DNA of 6,334 bases from Candidatus Zixiibacteriota bacterium (GTDB lineage: Bacteria > Zixibacteria > MSB-5A5 > GN15 > PGXB01), in NCBI GenBank assembly GCA_020345705.1, contig CP070766.1:88631-94964 (forward strand). The letters run 5' to 3'. The position numbers were made by a program, and so were the translations under genes. Below the pieces are notes generated by a model. That model was not told the DNA's origin. It made no database searches and saw nothing but the letters and a program-made list of their open reading frames with translations. The number at the start of each line of letters is the position of its first letter. The first letter of the stretch is position 1. Positions 5,855 to 6,334 of the stretch are shown here, piece by piece.

Positions 5855-6334
5855 CTACTTTAGCTTTCGCAGGATGGGGTGGGCTTTATCTTTGATGCCG
5901 ACCGCCTTGGCGTTGCGTATCTGGTGGACCAGCTCAATCGACGGGCGGGCATCATCAAGCGTGAAGCCTCGCCCGGCCAGGGTCTCGCGATAGACAATGG
6001 TGTGCAGGTCGGTGAAGCCGCCGGAGAATTCGATTTCCTCGCCGTCAATTGTGATGGAGCGGAAAGTCCGCTGACCTTTTTCGATTATGTCGGCCGGAAC
6101 GTCGTTCTTGTCAATCGACAAGAACCAGTTGACCCGGGCGTTTTGAAGTTCGATGAAACCGCCGATTTTATTTGTCTCAGCCAAGTGCACTTCGCTGTGC
6201 TCGACTCTGCCGAAAAGCCAGATGAGAAGATCGAAGAAATGTATCCCGATGTTGGTTGCCAGGCCGCCGGAACGGTCGATCTGACCTTTCCACGAGACCA
6301 GATACCAGGGCCCTCGCGAGGTTATGTAGGTCAG
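5855..6334 (-). CDS. wbpB: C-terminal half of a WbpB/WlbA-like UDP-GlcNAcA 3-dehydrogenase (Gfo/Idh/MocA)
   Basis: This is the last 159 residues of an NAD-dependent oxidoreductase; the N-terminal Rossmann half lies beyond the right edge. WbpB/WlbA oxidises C3 of UDP-N-acetyl-glucosaminuronic acid to the 3-keto sugar in the cytoplasm; an aminotransferase (WbpE type) then acts in the route to 2,3-diamino-uronic acids of O-antigen or similar glycans. Evidence in fragment numbering: YITSRGPWY (3-11), SWKG (14-17), SGGLATNIGIHFFD (22-35) with the family's catalytic His at 32, NWFLSID (69-75), SGGFTDLHT (104-112) and GFTLDDARPSIE (123-134). These motifs are characteristic of the WbpB branch. About 127 residues follow the His, consistent with a full length near 310-320. 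The GTG at 6190 is internal and not the true start. Other polysaccharide genes are expected to the right. A related Gfo/Idh member with another substrate is possible but less likely. Confidence 0.8.
   Translation of the reverse strand: MTYITSRGPWYLVSWKGQIDRSGGLATNIGIHFFDLLIWLFGRVEHSEVHLAETNKIGGFIELQNARVNWFLSIDKNDVPADIIEKGQRTFRSITIDGEEIEFSGGFTDLHTIVYRETLAGRGFTLDDARPSIELVHQIRNAKAVGIKDKAHPILRKLK

Overview
The window looks like chromosomal DNA from a Gram-negative-type bacterium of roughly balanced base composition. The best lineage hint is a 1246-residue secreted protein that ends in a Cys-bounded, duplicated dockerin-like tag. Tags of this style are common in candidate-phylum lineages such as Zixibacteria and relatives. 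That placement is an inference from domain style and is not proven here.

Layout, left to right. (1) Positions 3-431, plus strand: the 3' part of an unrecognised protein gene cut by the left edge. (2) Positions 443-1123, minus strand: a small lipoprotein with an Asp-Thr-Val-rich stalk, converging on gene 1 with an 11-bp gap. (3) Positions 1124-1810: a 687-bp gene-free stretch between divergent genes, with a weak promoter candidate, a possible micro-ORF and a cluster of four inverted repeats close to the next gene. (4) Positions 1811-5551, plus strand: the dominant gene. It encodes a signal peptide, an N-terminal domain typical of SBBP-repeat proteins, seven SBBP repeats, seven FG-GAP/VCBS calcium-loop repeats, an ASPIC/UnbV domain and a two-repeat dockerin-like end. 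A rho-independent terminator follows at 5589-5620. (5) Positions 5656-5741, plus strand: a complete class II tRNA-Leu with anticodon TAA. (6) Positions 5855-6334, minus strand: the C-terminal half of a Gfo/Idh/MocA oxidoreductase closely resembling WbpB/WlbA, a UDP-GlcNAcA 3-dehydrogenase of surface polysaccharide synthesis. It is cut by the right edge and converges on the tRNA.

The protein genes do not form one operon: orientation alternates (+, -, +, -). Three of the four point to the cell envelope or exterior only in a loose sense (lipoprotein, giant secreted repeat protein, sugar-nucleotide enzyme). No defence system, mobile element, CRISPR array or phage signature is visible. The most notable items are the tandem double seven-repeat architecture of the secreted protein and the cluster of inverted repeats in its upstream region.
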